From Lachnospiraceae bacterium (GTDB taxonomy: Bacteria > Bacillota > Clostridia > Lachnospirales > Lachnospiraceae), in contig CABJAM010000005.1 in NCBI GenBank assembly GCA_902363555.1, positions 1 through 64,000 of the forward strand: a DNA stretch of 64,000 nucleotides. The letters are read 5' to 3'. Positions 49,040-58,402 of the stretch are shown one piece after another. The translations under genes were made by a program, and so were the position numbers. The stretch's first letter is position 1, and each line of letters opens with the position of its first letter. The notes under the pieces were generated by a model that saw only the letters and a list, made by a program, of their open reading frames with translations, ran no database searches and was not told the DNA's origin.

Positions 49040-49894
49040 TTACTTCACATGGGTATGGGTAAATAAATGGTCCTGGCAATATTCATAGTTGCCATTACAC
49101 TTGGAGCAGTAACGAAATTCCAATGTCTCATCGTCCAGCTCTGTTCTGCCGCAGACGGCACAGCGGTGATGAGCGCCGCCGGGATATCTGCCCGCTCCGC
49201 CAGCGCCCGCCGGAGACTTGGCCGCCCCCGCCGCCGACGCTTTTTTATACGTATACTTTCTGTGCGCCTGCTTGGGTGAAAAGCCGCGCCGCCGCATAAA
49301 TGCGAGAAAATAGAGGAGGAAATTGGCAAGTGCTACGATAATCGACACCTTTGTGGCCATAGTTCCCTGAAAAAAAGAAATACCGATAAAAACCACATCC
49401 AGCAACGCCAGCCACTTCATACGAATTGGGATGATAAACATAAACAGCAACTGCATGTCCGGCATGATCGTGGCGAAAGCTAAAAACAGCGACATGTTAA
49501 TATAGTAAGTATCCATATAAGCAAATAGACCGGATAAACCGGTAATCAGGTATACACAGATCGACGCCAATACTGTGCCCAGCACACCGGTCAGGTAGTA
49601 CAAATTAAAGCGGAAGGCTCCCCAGGCCTGCTCCAGCGTATTTCCCAGCAAATAATATAAATATAGTGAAAATATAACAAAGATCGGGTTATTGTTGGGT
49701 GAGTTCAGGAGAAAAGTAAATATACGCCATACCTGTCCGTGCAGTATCGCTCTTGCATCCAAACAAAAATAGGTATAGTAAACTTCCGGCATGGCCAGTT
49801 GAAGGAAAAATCCGATGGCATACAAAACGATAATATACCGCATCAGATTTTTTATGGCATACCGGCCGAACTTTCTTTCAAGCTTGTCTAACAT
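49040..49894 (-). CDS. Rhomboid-like membrane protein with C-terminal zinc ribbon, probably not a protease
   Basis: A 284-residue protein. Six membrane helices carry the rhomboid hallmark QVWRIFTFLL and LYLYYLLGNTLEQAWGAFRFNLYY. The expected GxSG serine motif is absent (YYINMSLFLAF is found there), so it is likely a pseudoprotease. After a basic linker rich in Ala/Gly, the tail has CAVCG...CSKC...CQDH, a zinc-ribbon-like cluster. ATG 49894 follows GAGGA. It is joined to the 463-residue protein gene. Confidence 0.8.
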   Translation of the reverse strand: MLDKLERKFGRYAIKNLMRYIIVLYAIGFFLQLAMPEVYYTYFCLDARAILHGQVWRIFTFLLNSPNNNPIFVIFSLYLYYLLGNTLEQAWGAFRFNLYYLTGVLGTVLASICVYLITGLSGLFAYMDTYYINMSLFLAFATIMPDMQLLFMFIIPIRMKWLALLDVVFIGISFFQGTMATKVSIIVALANFLLYFLAFMRRRGFSPKQAHRKYTYKKASAAGAAKSPAGAGGAGRYPGGAHHRCAVCGRTELDDETLEFRYCSKCNGNYEYCQDHLFTHTHVK

Positions 49895-49927
49895 AAATGT
49901 CTGATTCCTCACTTTCGATATTATGGC

Positions 49928-49969
49928 ATGTGCGCAGCATAAAGCTTGCAGTCCTTACGCTGCGCACAT
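49928..49969 (-). repeat. 11-bp hairpin upstream of the rhomboid-like gene
   Basis: Perfect arms ATGTGCGCAGC and GCTGCGCACAT flank a 20-nt loop, 34 nt before the ATG, with no T run. A leader hairpin or repeat remnant. Confidence 0.5.
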
Positions 49970-50061
49970 ACGTGGATAGTACTAATTATAGATGACCCCC
50001 AAACCCTTGTCAACCGTTATACTGTGATTCAAACATTAAGAAAAAATAAAATGTAGTCATT

Positions 50062-50079
50062 CCAGAGCGTGTTTTAAAA
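50062..50079 (+). repeat. Half copy of the 47564 palindrome
   Basis: CCAGAGCGTGTTTTAAAA is identical to one arm and centre of the palindrome at 47564-47591 (read on its - strand), without the second arm. Confidence 0.55.
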
Positions 50080-50117
50080 TTATTTCCCACCAGCAGCACG
50101 CCCCGGGAACCGAACAG

Positions 50118-51122
50118 TTATGCGCGCGGCTCCGGCTGCGTCACAAAAATCGTATCGCCGGGCTTTAGCGGAATGGGCATGATCTGAGGATTCAGCCGGG
50201 CAAAGGTATCGAAATCCATATCAAAAGCCTCCAGCACGCTGTTGATCGTATCTCCCCGGATCACCCGGTAAGGGTAGGTTGTTTCATTCATCCCCTGGTC
50301 CACAGAATCTTCGTCCGGCATATCCCAACCCATAGAGCCATCGTCCGGTGTATTCCAGCCCACAGATCCGTCGTTTGGCGTATTCCAGCTCACAGATTCA
50401 TCGTTTGGCATATTCCAGCCCATAGAATCATCATCGTCCATTCGCCATCCCATAAATTCATCGTTTGAAGACGCCGGATTGGCAAATCCATTATTGGTCG
50501 GCATCGGATTCATAAATTCATTATTGGTCCGGGCTGGATTCATAAATCCATTATCGATCGGCTCCGGATTCATAAATTCACTATCGGTAGTATTCCGATT
50601 CATGTTTCCCCGATCCGACGTTCCGTTTTCTGCGTTTGCTCCGGTCATGTTTTCCGGAACAAAAAACGGCATACCCGGAACAATAAAGTCCTCCGAAGAC
50701 CATGTGTCCGCTGGCGGCGTTGCGACTGACGGCGCCGGCGTTCCAGCTTGCAGCTCCGGCGTTGCGGTTGGCGATTCCGGCATTGCGACTTGCGGTTCCG
50801 GCATTGCGGCTGGCGGCTCCGGCATTCCGGACGACAGCTCAGGCCACACAAAGTCTGTGTTTCTGCTTCTGCCCTTCGCCGCTTCGTTTTCATCTGAAGG
50901 TGCAGGAAAGTCAGACGTTAAGTTTGCCGGCGTAGGGATGGCCGGCATCACCATGGGAATGCACACACTGCTCCCGATCTGCATATTATACACATTCACA
51001 TCGGGATTGGCCTCCATAATATCATCCACAGACACACTGTACATACGGCTCAGGCGGTAAAGTGTATCCCCTTTTTTGACCGTATGCATGATTCCATCAC
51101 ATTTTTTCTGATAATAATTCAT
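50118..51122 (-). CDS. Double LysM protein with repeat-rich centre, possibly spore coat
   Basis: A 334-residue protein. An N-terminal LysM (about 13-58, HTVKKGDTLYRLSRMYSVSV) and a C-terminal LysM (about 288-331, YRVIRGDTINSVLEAFD) bind peptidoglycan or chitin-like glycans. Between them lie two repeat arrays: an 8-residue Ala/Met/Pro/Glu repeat (about 95-140), and 10-11-residue Asn/Met/Pro then Trp/Asn/Asp repeats (about 185-280, for example NNGFMNP, SVGWNTPND). There is no signal peptide, which fits a spore-coat/morphogenetic LysM protein like SafA rather than an exported enzyme. AGGTGA precedes ATG 51122. Confidence 0.82.
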   Translation of the reverse strand: MNYYQKKCDGIMHTVKKGDTLYRLSRMYSVSVDDIMEANPDVNVYNMQIGSSVCIPMVMPAIPTPANLTSDFPAPSDENEAAKGRSRNTDFVWPELSSGMPEPPAAMPEPQVAMPESPTATPELQAGTPAPSVATPPADTWSSEDFIVPGMPFFVPENMTGANAENGTSDRGNMNRNTTDSEFMNPEPIDNGFMNPARTNNEFMNPMPTNNGFANPASSNDEFMGWRMDDDDSMGWNMPNDESVSWNTPNDGSVGWNTPDDGSMGWDMPDEDSVDQGMNETTYPYRVIRGDTINSVLEAFDMDFDTFARLNPQIMPIPLKPGDTIFVTQPEPRA

Positions 51123-51249
51123 AGCTTCACCTGGATAAAGTTTGTATTATTATATTCAAATCCTGTTATTTTGACACGAACAGTCATCGGAAAAATCAGT
51201 CCATTACTTCCTATTAAATGTATTTTATTGTATTTTCATATTTTATCCA

Positions 51250-51278
51250 TTGTGTTTTTGAAAATGATAGCGTATAAT
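51250..51278 (+). promoter_or_regulatory. Promoter of the activase gene
   Basis: -35 TTGTGT (51250-51255), 17-nt spacer, -10 TATAAT (51273-51278), about 130 nt before the start codon. Confidence 0.65.
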
Positions 51279-51371
51279 AGATTGAGTTTCGTTTTATCCT
51301 GCGAAAATCAATAAAGCAGGTGGCTTATACAAATTTCGGTAACTATCGTGAAACATAAAAGAAATATAGTT

Positions 51372-51408
51372 AGGAGGTCATTGCAGGACTTTATCTGCAA
51401 TTAACATC
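51372..51408 (+). promoter_or_regulatory. Unusual leader: distant ribosome site, hairpin and possible 7-codon leader peptide
   Basis: The only good Shine-Dalgarno (AGGAGG, 51372-51377) lies 31 nt before the activase ATG. Between them, ATTGCAG and CTGCAAT can form a 7-bp hairpin that would bring the site close to the ATG. The same stretch can also be read as a leader peptide, TTG 51381 to TAA 51404 (MQDFICN), ending 4 nt before the ATG. Confidence 0.45.
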
Positions 51409-54400
51409 ATGACTCAAAAGATTAGTTTAGGCGTTGACATTGGCTCCACCACTGTCAAGGTAGCCTTTTTAGATGAACAGAAGAATGTACTTTTCTCGGA
51501 TTATGAGCGTCATTTTGCCAATATCCGCGAAACACTGCTGGCGCTTGTCCAGAAAGCCTATGACAAGCTGGGCCCCATGGAGGTCGATCCCATGATCACA
51601 GGCTCCGGCGGCATGTCCTTATCCAAGGCGCTGAATATCCCCTTTGTGCAGGAGGTTATCTCCGTATCCACAGCCCTGCAGAGCATGGCGCCCCAGACCG
51701 ACGTAGCTATCGAGCTTGGCGGTGAGGATGCCAAGATCATTTATTTTTATGACGGCAATATCGAGCAGCGTATGAACGGTATTTGCGCCGGCGGCACCGG
51801 CTCCTTTATCGACCAGATGGCATCCCTGCTCCAGACCGATGCCGCCGGCCTTAATGAATATGCTAAAAATTATAAGGCGGTCTATCCCATTGCCGCGCGC
51901 TGCGGTGTATTTGCCAAATCCGATATCCAGCCGCTGATCAATGAGGGCGCCACCAAGGAGGACCTGTCCGTTTCCATCTTTCAGGCCGTAGTCAATCAGA
52001 CCATCAGCGGTCTGGCCTGCGGCAAGCCCATCCGTGGCAATGTGGCCTTTTTAGGCGGTCCGCTCCACTTCCTTTCCGAGCTGCGCCAGTGCTTTATCCG
52101 CACCTTAAAGCTGGAAGGACCACAGATCATTGCCCCGGATAATTCCCATCTTTTCGCTGCCATCGGAGCTGCGCTGAACTCCCAGGGAGAAGGACATACG
52201 ACAGTGGACGAGCTGATCGGCCTGCTCTCCTCGGATATAAAGATCGAGGCCGAGACGACCCGTATGCAGCCGCTTTTTGAAAGCCATGAGGAATATGACG
52301 AATTTATTAAAAAGCACAGTATACATAGCGTAAAAAAGGGCAGCCTGGCCGACTACGAGGGCGACTGCTTCCTGGGCGTAGACGCCGGCTCCACCACCAC
52401 AAAGGTGGCTGTGATCGGCGAGGATGGCACCCTTTTGTACTCCTTTTACAGCAGTAATAACGGAAATCCACTTAAAACAACGATCCGGGCCATCAAAGAG
52501 ATTACTGAAATGCTCCCGGATTCGGCCCGTATCGTCAACTCCTGCTCCACCGGCTACGGCGAAGCGCTGATAAAGGCTGCGCTGATGCTGGACGAGGGCG
52601 AGGTGGAAACTGTGGCCCACTACTATGCCGCCGCCTTTTTTGAACCGGATGTGGACTGTATCCTGGATATCGGCGGCCAGGATATGAAGTGTATCAAAAT
52701 AAAAAATAATACGGTAGACAGCGTCCTTTTAAACGAGGCCTGCTCCTCCGGCTGCGGCTCCTTTATAGAAACCTTTGCCAAGTCTCTCAATTATGAGATT
52801 GCAGATTTTGCCAAGGTCGCACTGTTTGCCCAAAATCCTGTGGACCTGGGCTCCCGCTGTACTGTATTTATGAATTCCAATGTAAAACAGGCTCAAAAGG
52901 AAGGCGCCGAGGTGGGCGATATTTCCGCAGGTCTTGCTTATTCTGTTATTAAAAATGCCCTTTTAAAGGTAATCAAGCTTACAGACCCGAAGGACCTGGG
53001 CAAAAAGATCGTTGTGCAGGGCGGCACATTTTACAATGACGCCGTACTGCGAAGCTTTGAGCGCATTTCCCAGTGCGAAGCCGTCCGTCCGGATATTGCC
53101 GGAATCATGGGCGCCTTCGGAGCCGCACTCATTGCCAGAGAACGATATGACGGCAGCGAATCGACGATGCTCCCTCTGGATAAGATCATCGATCTGAAAT
53201 ACACCACCTCCATGGCCCGGTGCAAAGGCTGTACGAATAATTGCCACCTGACCATCAACCGTTTTTCCGGCGGCCGCCAGTTTATCACCGGAAATCGCTG
53301 TGAGGTGGGACTTGGCCACGAAAAGAAAAAAAGTGATGTGCCAAATCTGTTCGCATATAAATTAAAACGGCTCTTTTCCTATGAGCCGCTGGATGAGGAC
53401 AAGGCTTACCGGGGCACTGTGGGTATTCCAAGAGTGCTGAACATGTATGAAAATTATCCGTTCTGGTTCACATTTTTCAACGAACTGGGTTACCGGGTCA
53501 TTTTATCCCCCCCGTCCTCGTCCAAAATATATTCATTGGGCATCGAATCCATTCCCAGTGAATCGGTATGCTATCCGGCCAAGCTTGTCCACGGACATAT
53601 CATGTGGCTGTTAAAGCAGGGGATCGACTTCATTTTCTATCCGAGCATCCCTTACGAGCGCAATGAGGTCAGTGAAGCCAATAACCACTATAACTGCCCC
53701 ATCGTTACGTCCTACTCGGAAAATATTAAAAATAATGTTGAAGAATTGCGAGATGAAAATATCCGCTTTATGAACCCGTTCCTGGCCCTGGATAATCCGG
53801 AGCATATTAAAGAACGGCTGTCCGAGGAGCTTGGTAAAACGTTTGATATCCCCGCTGTGGAAATCAAAAATGCCGCCCAGAAGGCCTGGGATGAGCTTGA
53901 CAGGGCGCGTCAGGATATGCGCGATAAGGGCGAGGAGACACTTGCCTTTTTAAAGGAACACGATATGAAGGGAATCGTCCTGGCCGGGCGTCCATACCAT
54001 ATCGACGGAGAGATCAACCATGGAATCCCCGAGCTGATCACCTCTTATGGCATTGCCGTACTTACGGAGGACAGTATTTCCCATCTGGATCAGCCGGAGC
54101 GGCCGCTCATCGTCTCCGACCAGTGGATGTATCATTCCCGGCTGTACGGGGCCGCCCAGTTTGTAAAAACTCAGGACAATCTGGAGCTCATACAGCTCAA
54201 CTCCTTTGGCTGCGGCCTGGACGCTGTGACGACCGACCAGGTGAAGGATATCCTCACCGGCTCCGGCAGACTTTATACCTGTCTGAAAATTGACGAAGTG
54301 AGCAATCTGGGCGCCGCCCGCATCCGTATCCGCTCTCTCATCGCGGCGATCCGCATGCGCGAGCAGAAGCAGATCAAAGGACAGATACATACCGCGGCCC

Positions 54401-55638
54401 ATGACCGTGTGATTTTCACTGAGGAAATGGCTAAAAATTATACAATACTTGTTCCCAATATGTCGCCCATCCATTTCGAGCTGCTCTCCCCGGCGTTAAA
54501 TGCCAATGGACTGCGCATCGAGCTGCTGCCGGACTGCGACCGGGAAGCCATTGATATCGGTTTAAAATATGTTAATAATGACGCCTGCTACCCGTCCATC
54601 TGTGTGGTAGGCCAGATTATGAAAGCGCTGCTCTCCGGCAAGTACGATCTGGATAAGATCGCCGTGGCCATGTCTCAGACCGGCGGCGGCTGCCGGGCCA
54701 CCAACTATGTGGGCTTTATCCGCCGCGCCCTGCAAAACGCCGGGATGCACCAGATTCCGGTCATTGCTTTAAGCGCCCAGGGTATTGAAAAAAATCCGGG
54801 CTTTAAATACACGCTGCCTATGCTGAAGGCCGCTATGGAAGCCATTGTCTACGGTGATGTTTTCATGCGGGTGCTCTATCACATGCGGCCTTATGAAAAG
54901 GTAGCCGGCAGCGCCGACAAGCTTCATGCCAAATGGGCCAGGATCTGTATTGATTCGCTCACAGGCAAGTCAAAGAGTAATTTCAAGAAAAATATCCAGG
55001 GGATCATCCGTGAGTTTGACGCCCTGCCCATTGATGAAAAGCTGCAAAAGCCGCGGGTAGGTATCGTGGGAGAAATTCTCGTGAAGTTCTCTCCGTCGGC
55101 CAACAATTACCTGGTCAACCTTTTAGAGGCCGAGGGCGCCGAAGCGGTTATGCCGGATTTACTTGATTTCTTCCTGTACTGCTTCTACAACTCCAACTTC
55201 AAGAGAGATTTTCTCGGGAAGTCGAAAAAGGCGGCGTTGATGTGCAATGTGGGTATCAAATTCCTGGAGTACATCCGTAAGACGGCGCGAAAGGAGCTGC
55301 GGGCCAGCAGGCATTTTGATGAGCAGGCGCGCATTGAAGATCTGGCTAAATATGCCGAGCCTATTGTTTCTCTTGGAAATCAGACAGGTGAAGGATGGTT
55401 TTTAACCGGAGAAATGATCGAGCTGATCCATCAGGGAGCGCCCAATATCGTGTGTACACAGCCATTTGGCTGCCTGCCCAATCATATTGTGGGCAAGGGC
55501 GTGATCAAGGAGCTGCGCCGTCAGCATCCGGAGGCCAATATTGTGGCCATCGACTACGACCCGGGCGCCAGCGAGGTCAATCAGGTAAACAGGATCAAGC
55601 TGATGCTGGCGACAGCCAATAAAAATATTAATAAATAA
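51409..55638 (+). CDS. 2-hydroxyacyl-CoA dehydratase activator-type ATPase (double BcrAD/BadFG domain, DUF2229)
   Basis: A 1409-residue cytoplasmic protein. Two successive ASKHA ATPase domains start GVDIGSTTVKVAFL (residue ~8) and GVDAGSTTTKVAVIG (~323). Glycine/cysteine loops CAGGTGSFIDQM and CSSGCGSFIETF follow, the latter with the cysteine expected for a [4Fe-4S] cluster. A DUF2229 region with CKGCTNNCHLT (~605) and a long C-terminal dehydratase-like part come next. Proteins of this size are widespread in Clostridia as putative low-potential electron-injecting activases; the client enzyme is unknown and none is encoded nearby. Promoter and terminator show it is monocistronic. Confidence 0.88.
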   Translation: MTQKISLGVDIGSTTVKVAFLDEQKNVLFSDYERHFANIRETLLALVQKAYDKLGPMEVDPMITGSGGMSLSKALNIPFVQEVISVSTALQSMAPQTDVAIELGGEDAKIIYFYDGNIEQRMNGICAGGTGSFIDQMASLLQTDAAGLNEYAKNYKAVYPIAARCGVFAKSDIQPLINEGATKEDLSVSIFQAVVNQTISGLACGKPIRGNVAFLGGPLHFLSELRQCFIRTLKLEGPQIIAPDNSHLFAAIGAALNSQGEGHTTVDELIGLLSSDIKIEAETTRMQPLFESHEEYDEFIKKHSIHSVKKGSLADYEGDCFLGVDAGSTTTKVAVIGEDGTLLYSFYSSNNGNPLKTTIRAIKEITEMLPDSARIVNSCSTGYGEALIKAALMLDEGEVETVAHYYAAAFFEPDVDCILDIGGQDMKCIKIKNNTVDSVLLNEACSSGCGSFIETFAKSLNYEIADFAKVALFAQNPVDLGSRCTVFMNSNVKQAQKEGAEVGDISAGLAYSVIKNALLKVIKLTDPKDLGKKIVVQGGTFYNDAVLRSFERISQCEAVRPDIAGIMGAFGAALIARERYDGSESTMLPLDKIIDLKYTTSMARCKGCTNNCHLTINRFSGGRQFITGNRCEVGLGHEKKKSDVPNLFAYKLKRLFSYEPLDEDKAYRGTVGIPRVLNMYENYPFWFTFFNELGYRVILSPPSSSKIYSLGIESIPSESVCYPAKLVHGHIMWLLKQGIDFIFYPSIPYERNEVSEANNHYNCPIVTSYSENIKNNVEELRDENIRFMNPFLALDNPEHIKERLSEELGKTFDIPAVEIKNAAQKAWDELDRARQDMRDKGEETLAFLKEHDMKGIVLAGRPYHIDGEINHGIPELITSYGIAVLTEDSISHLDQPERPLIVSDQWMYHSRLYGAAQFVKTQDNLELIQLNSFGCGLDAVTTDQVKDILTGSGRLYTCLKIDEVSNLGAARIRIRSLIAAIRMREQKQIKGQIHTAAHDRVIFTEEMAKNYTILVPNMSPIHFELLSPALNANGLRIELLPDCDREAIDIGLKYVNNDACYPSICVVGQIMKALLSGKYDLDKIAVAMSQTGGGCRATNYVGFIRRALQNAGMHQIPVIALSAQGIEKNPGFKYTLPMLKAAMEAIVYGDVFMRVLYHMRPYEKVAGSADKLHAKWARICIDSLTGKSKSNFKKNIQGIIREFDALPIDEKLQKPRVGIVGEILVKFSPSANNYLVNLLEAEGAEAVMPDLLDFFLYCFYNSNFKRDFLGKSKKAALMCNVGIKFLEYIRKTARKELRASRHFDEQARIEDLAKYAEPIVSLGNQTGEGWFLTGEMIELIHQGAPNIVCTQPFGCLPNHIVGKGVIKELRRQHPEANIVAIDYDPGASEVNQVNRIKLMLATANKNINK

Positions 55639-55669
55639 AACGCCACATCATCCGTTAGACGGACAAACA

Positions 55670-55726
55670 GCCGCGCCCTTCGCGAAATTGGCAGGATGCC
55701 AGCATCGCAAAAGGGCGCGGCCGCTT
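55670..55726 (+). terminator. Terminator of the activase gene
   Basis: Arms GCCGCGCCCTT (55670-55680) and AAGGGCGCGGC (55711-55721), with inner CGCGA/TCGC pairing, are followed by CGCTTTTT. Confidence 0.9.
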
Positions 55727-55764
55727 TTTGCTTCTTATATCAGGACAAGTTTTTCTTTACGGTT

Positions 55765-57054
55765 TTACTTTTTTGCAGCCTCAAGGTATTCCTTCCCGCC
55801 CATATACATCCGCAGCGCCTCAGGTATACGCACCCGGCCATCTGCCTGAAGATTATTTTCCAGGAAAGCGATGAGCATCCGGGGCGGAGCTACGACGGTA
55901 TTATTCAAGGTATGGGGCAGATAGTTGCCATTTTTATTGCGCACGCGGATACCAAGGCGACGGGCCTGTGCATCGCCCAGATTGGAGCAGCTTCCCACCT
56001 CAAAATACTTCTGCTGGCGTGGCGACCAGGCTTCCACATCCACACTCTTAACCTTTAAATCGGCCAGATCGCCGGAGCAGCATTCCAGCGTACGCACCGG
56101 AATATCCATGGAACGGAAGAAATCTACGGTGTTCATGTACAGCTTGGTAAACCATTCCGGGCTCTCCTCCGGCCGGCATACGACAACCATCTCCTGCTTT
56201 TCAAACTGATGGATACGGTAAACGCCCCGCTCCTCGATCCCGTGGGCGCCCACCTCCTTGCGGAAGCATGGGGAATAGCTGGTCATCGTCTGGGGAAGCT
56301 GATCCTCATCCAGCATCGTATCGATAAATTTACCGATCATGGAATGCTCGCTTGTACCGATAAGATACAGGTCCTCACCCTCGATTTTATACATCATATT
56401 TTCCATTTCTGCAAAGCTCATAACGCCGGTAACTACGTTGCTGTGGATCATGTAGGGCGGAATATAATAGGTAAAGCCCCGGTCGATCATAAAGTCACGG
56501 CCGTAGGATAAAATTGCGGAATGCAGCCGGGCAATATCCCCTTTCAGATAATAAAATCCGGCGCCGCTTGTTTTACGGGCGCTGTCCAAATCGATACCAT
56601 TTAAGCCTTCCATAATATCCACATGGTAAGGCACCTCAAATTCGGGAACGACCGGCTCACCGAAGCGCTCCAGCTCCACATTTTCACTGTCATCCTTACC
56701 CACAGGCACGGACGGGTCGATGATATTTGGAATAACAAGCATCCGTTCGCGGATATCTGCGGAAAGCTTGTCAAGCTTCGTCTGAAGCTGGGCCATTTCA
56801 TCGGCCATAGCCACAACCTCGGCCTTTTTAGCTTCGGCTTCCTCTCTCTGGCCCTTTGCCATCAGGCCGCCGATCTGCTTGCTGATGGTATTTCTCTGGC
56901 TTCTTAAATACTCATAACGTGTACGGACGTCACGGATCTGACCGTCCATTTCAAGAATTTCATCCACCAGGACAAGCTTTGCATCCTGGAATTTTTTTCG
57001 GATGTTTTCTTTGACCACATCCGGATTGGCCCGTAAAAACTTAATGTCTAACAT
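55765..57054 (-). CDS. serS: Seryl-tRNA synthetase
   Basis: A 429-residue class II synthetase. The N-terminal coiled-coil arm (about 30-100) grips tRNA-Ser. Motif 2 is seen in SPCFRKEVGAHGIEERGVYRIHQFEKQE and motif 3 in LNNTVVAPPRMLIAFLENN. Full length. Expression is governed by the serine T-box leader at 57167-57446. GGAGG precedes the ATG. Confidence 0.98.
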   Translation of the reverse strand: MLDIKFLRANPDVVKENIRKKFQDAKLVLVDEILEMDGQIRDVRTRYEYLRSQRNTISKQIGGLMAKGQREEAEAKKAEVVAMADEMAQLQTKLDKLSADIRERMLVIPNIIDPSVPVGKDDSENVELERFGEPVVPEFEVPYHVDIMEGLNGIDLDSARKTSGAGFYYLKGDIARLHSAILSYGRDFMIDRGFTYYIPPYMIHSNVVTGVMSFAEMENMMYKIEGEDLYLIGTSEHSMIGKFIDTMLDEDQLPQTMTSYSPCFRKEVGAHGIEERGVYRIHQFEKQEMVVVCRPEESPEWFTKLYMNTVDFFRSMDIPVRTLECCSGDLADLKVKSVDVEAWSPRQQKYFEVGSCSNLGDAQARRLGIRVRNKNGNYLPHTLNNTVVAPPRMLIAFLENNLQADGRVRIPEALRMYMGGKEYLEAAKK

Positions 57055-57166
57055 GTTTCATTCCTCCTGTTTTTTCTAAATCATTTCCGTGGGTGTGATT
57101 TTCTACGCGTCATCCAGCCAAAACCCCACTGACAGTGTGATTTTGGGCCGGACGGCGCACGGGAAA

Positions 57167-57446
57167 CAAAAAAACTTCCCGGTCCCGGAATAAATCCCGG
57201 GACGGAAAGTTATATAACCGCGGTGCCACCCAGCTTGCTCTTATAAGAGCCTCTCATTCGTGATATAAAGGTCACGGCCCTCCGGCTTTCACCGGCAGCT
57301 GTAAAAGGATAACGGCCGGCCATGCGTATGGCCACCATGTTCCTATGAAAGTGGAAAGGCACGTATTTCTTCCGGTTCACACCAACCACCGGCTCTCTGA
57401 GAGAAAGTAAGCACCGTAGCTTTCGTCATCGCTGTATTTCCTATGT
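57167..57446 (-). ncRNA. T-box riboswitch, serine type
   Basis: The conserved T-box TGGGTGGCACCGCGG is present (complement of 57218-57232), followed by a terminator stem (about 57174-57210) and a T run. The 5' half (57290-57446) forms a long Stem I with a candidate UCC serine specifier followed by A (57353-57355). Uncharged tRNA-Ser would stabilise the antiterminator and allow serS transcription. Confidence 0.93.
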
Positions 57447-57451
57447 TTTTT

Positions 57452-57480
57452 AGTATATACGATTCTCTTGTTTTTATCAA
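57452..57480 (-). promoter_or_regulatory. Promoter of the serS T-box leader
   Basis: -35 TTGATA (57475-57480), 17-nt spacer, -10 TATACT (57452-57457) on the - strand. Confidence 0.75.
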
Positions 57481-57549
57481 GACTAAAATAAAATTCATAA
57501 AATCTTATTGCTGTTCACTGGCGGACCGGCAAACAGTAACCCTATCTTC

Positions 57550-58197
57550 TCATTGGCCAGACCCACGTTTTGCTCCAACCAGCTTTTTAGAAAACTTTTC
57601 CGAGAAAAAGTGTGCCACCGGCCCCAGCCCGAAAGCGCAGATCAAGGTTCCAAGCCCCACGATGCCGCCCGACAAAAAGCACACCAGCGCCGCCAGCGCA
57701 TCATTGGACATACGGTGCCAGAAGTATGGTATCCGCGGCCACCGCTTTGACATAATAATAGATATACTATCCCACGGCGCAATTCCCACATCCGCGGTCT
57801 GATACATCGACAGCCCCAGGCTGGCCACAATGACGCCGATACAGACGATAATGACGCGCTGCCAAAAAGCCGCCGGAGCGCCCCATAGGTTCACCATCAT
57901 ATTATAAAAAAACGTTGCTATGTATCCCTGCAGACCGGCATTGACAAGGGTTCCTATACCGATCAGCGATCTTCCGAAAATAAATTCGATGATCAGTAAA
58001 ACAATGTTGATCATCACGACAAAGTTTCCGTAAATTATCCCGGTGCGGTCCGCCAGCCCCATGGCCATCCCGTTAAACGGATCATTGCCCAGGCCTGAAA
58101 ATTTAAAAACCGCAACGCCCAGAGCCAGGATCACATTTCCTATGAGCATCACCCAAAAACGTCTGGCCCCTATTTTTTTGAAATATTCCTTCAGCAT
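57550..58197 (-). CDS. YczE/YyaS-type membrane protein
   Basis: A 215-residue integral membrane protein with about five helices and the family signature GLGNDPFNGMAMGL near residue 35 plus DVGIAPWDSISI. Bacillus YczE influences surfactin production, but the biochemical activity of the family is unknown. The start ATG 58197 follows GGGAGA; promoter at 58248-58276. Confidence 0.88.
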   Translation of the reverse strand: MLKEYFKKIGARRFWVMLIGNVILALGVAVFKFSGLGNDPFNGMAMGLADRTGIIYGNFVVMINIVLLIIEFIFGRSLIGIGTLVNAGLQGYIATFFYNMMVNLWGAPAAFWQRVIIVCIGVIVASLGLSMYQTADVGIAPWDSISIIMSKRWPRIPYFWHRMSNDALAALVCFLSGGIVGLGTLICAFGLGPVAHFFSEKFSKKLVGAKRGSGQ

Positions 58198-58247
58198 TTG
58201 TATATTCTCCCTCGTGATAAAATGGCCGGCGTACCGCCTCCTGTTTT

Positions 58248-58276
58248 AATATATATGATTTATTTCTATTTATCAA
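58248..58276 (-). promoter_or_regulatory. Promoter of the YczE-like gene
   Basis: -35 TTGATA (58271-58276), 17-nt spacer, -10 TATATT (58248-58253) on the - strand. Confidence 0.65.
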
Positions 58277-58326
58277 GTCCAAAAAATTTAGTCTGAAAAA
58301 TGAAATGCGTTACTTTTGATTCTCAC

Positions 58327-58355
58327 TTGTCAGAATTTATTGTGTAGGGTATAAT
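58327..58355 (+). promoter_or_regulatory. Promoter of the XpaC/VWA/TelA operon
   Basis: -35 TTGTCA (58327-58332), 17-nt spacer, -10 TATAAT (58350-58355). Confidence 0.75.
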
Positions 58356-58402
58356 ATTAGCTATACAATTATAATCCAACAACAGGGGAGGTACGGCATA
58401 TA

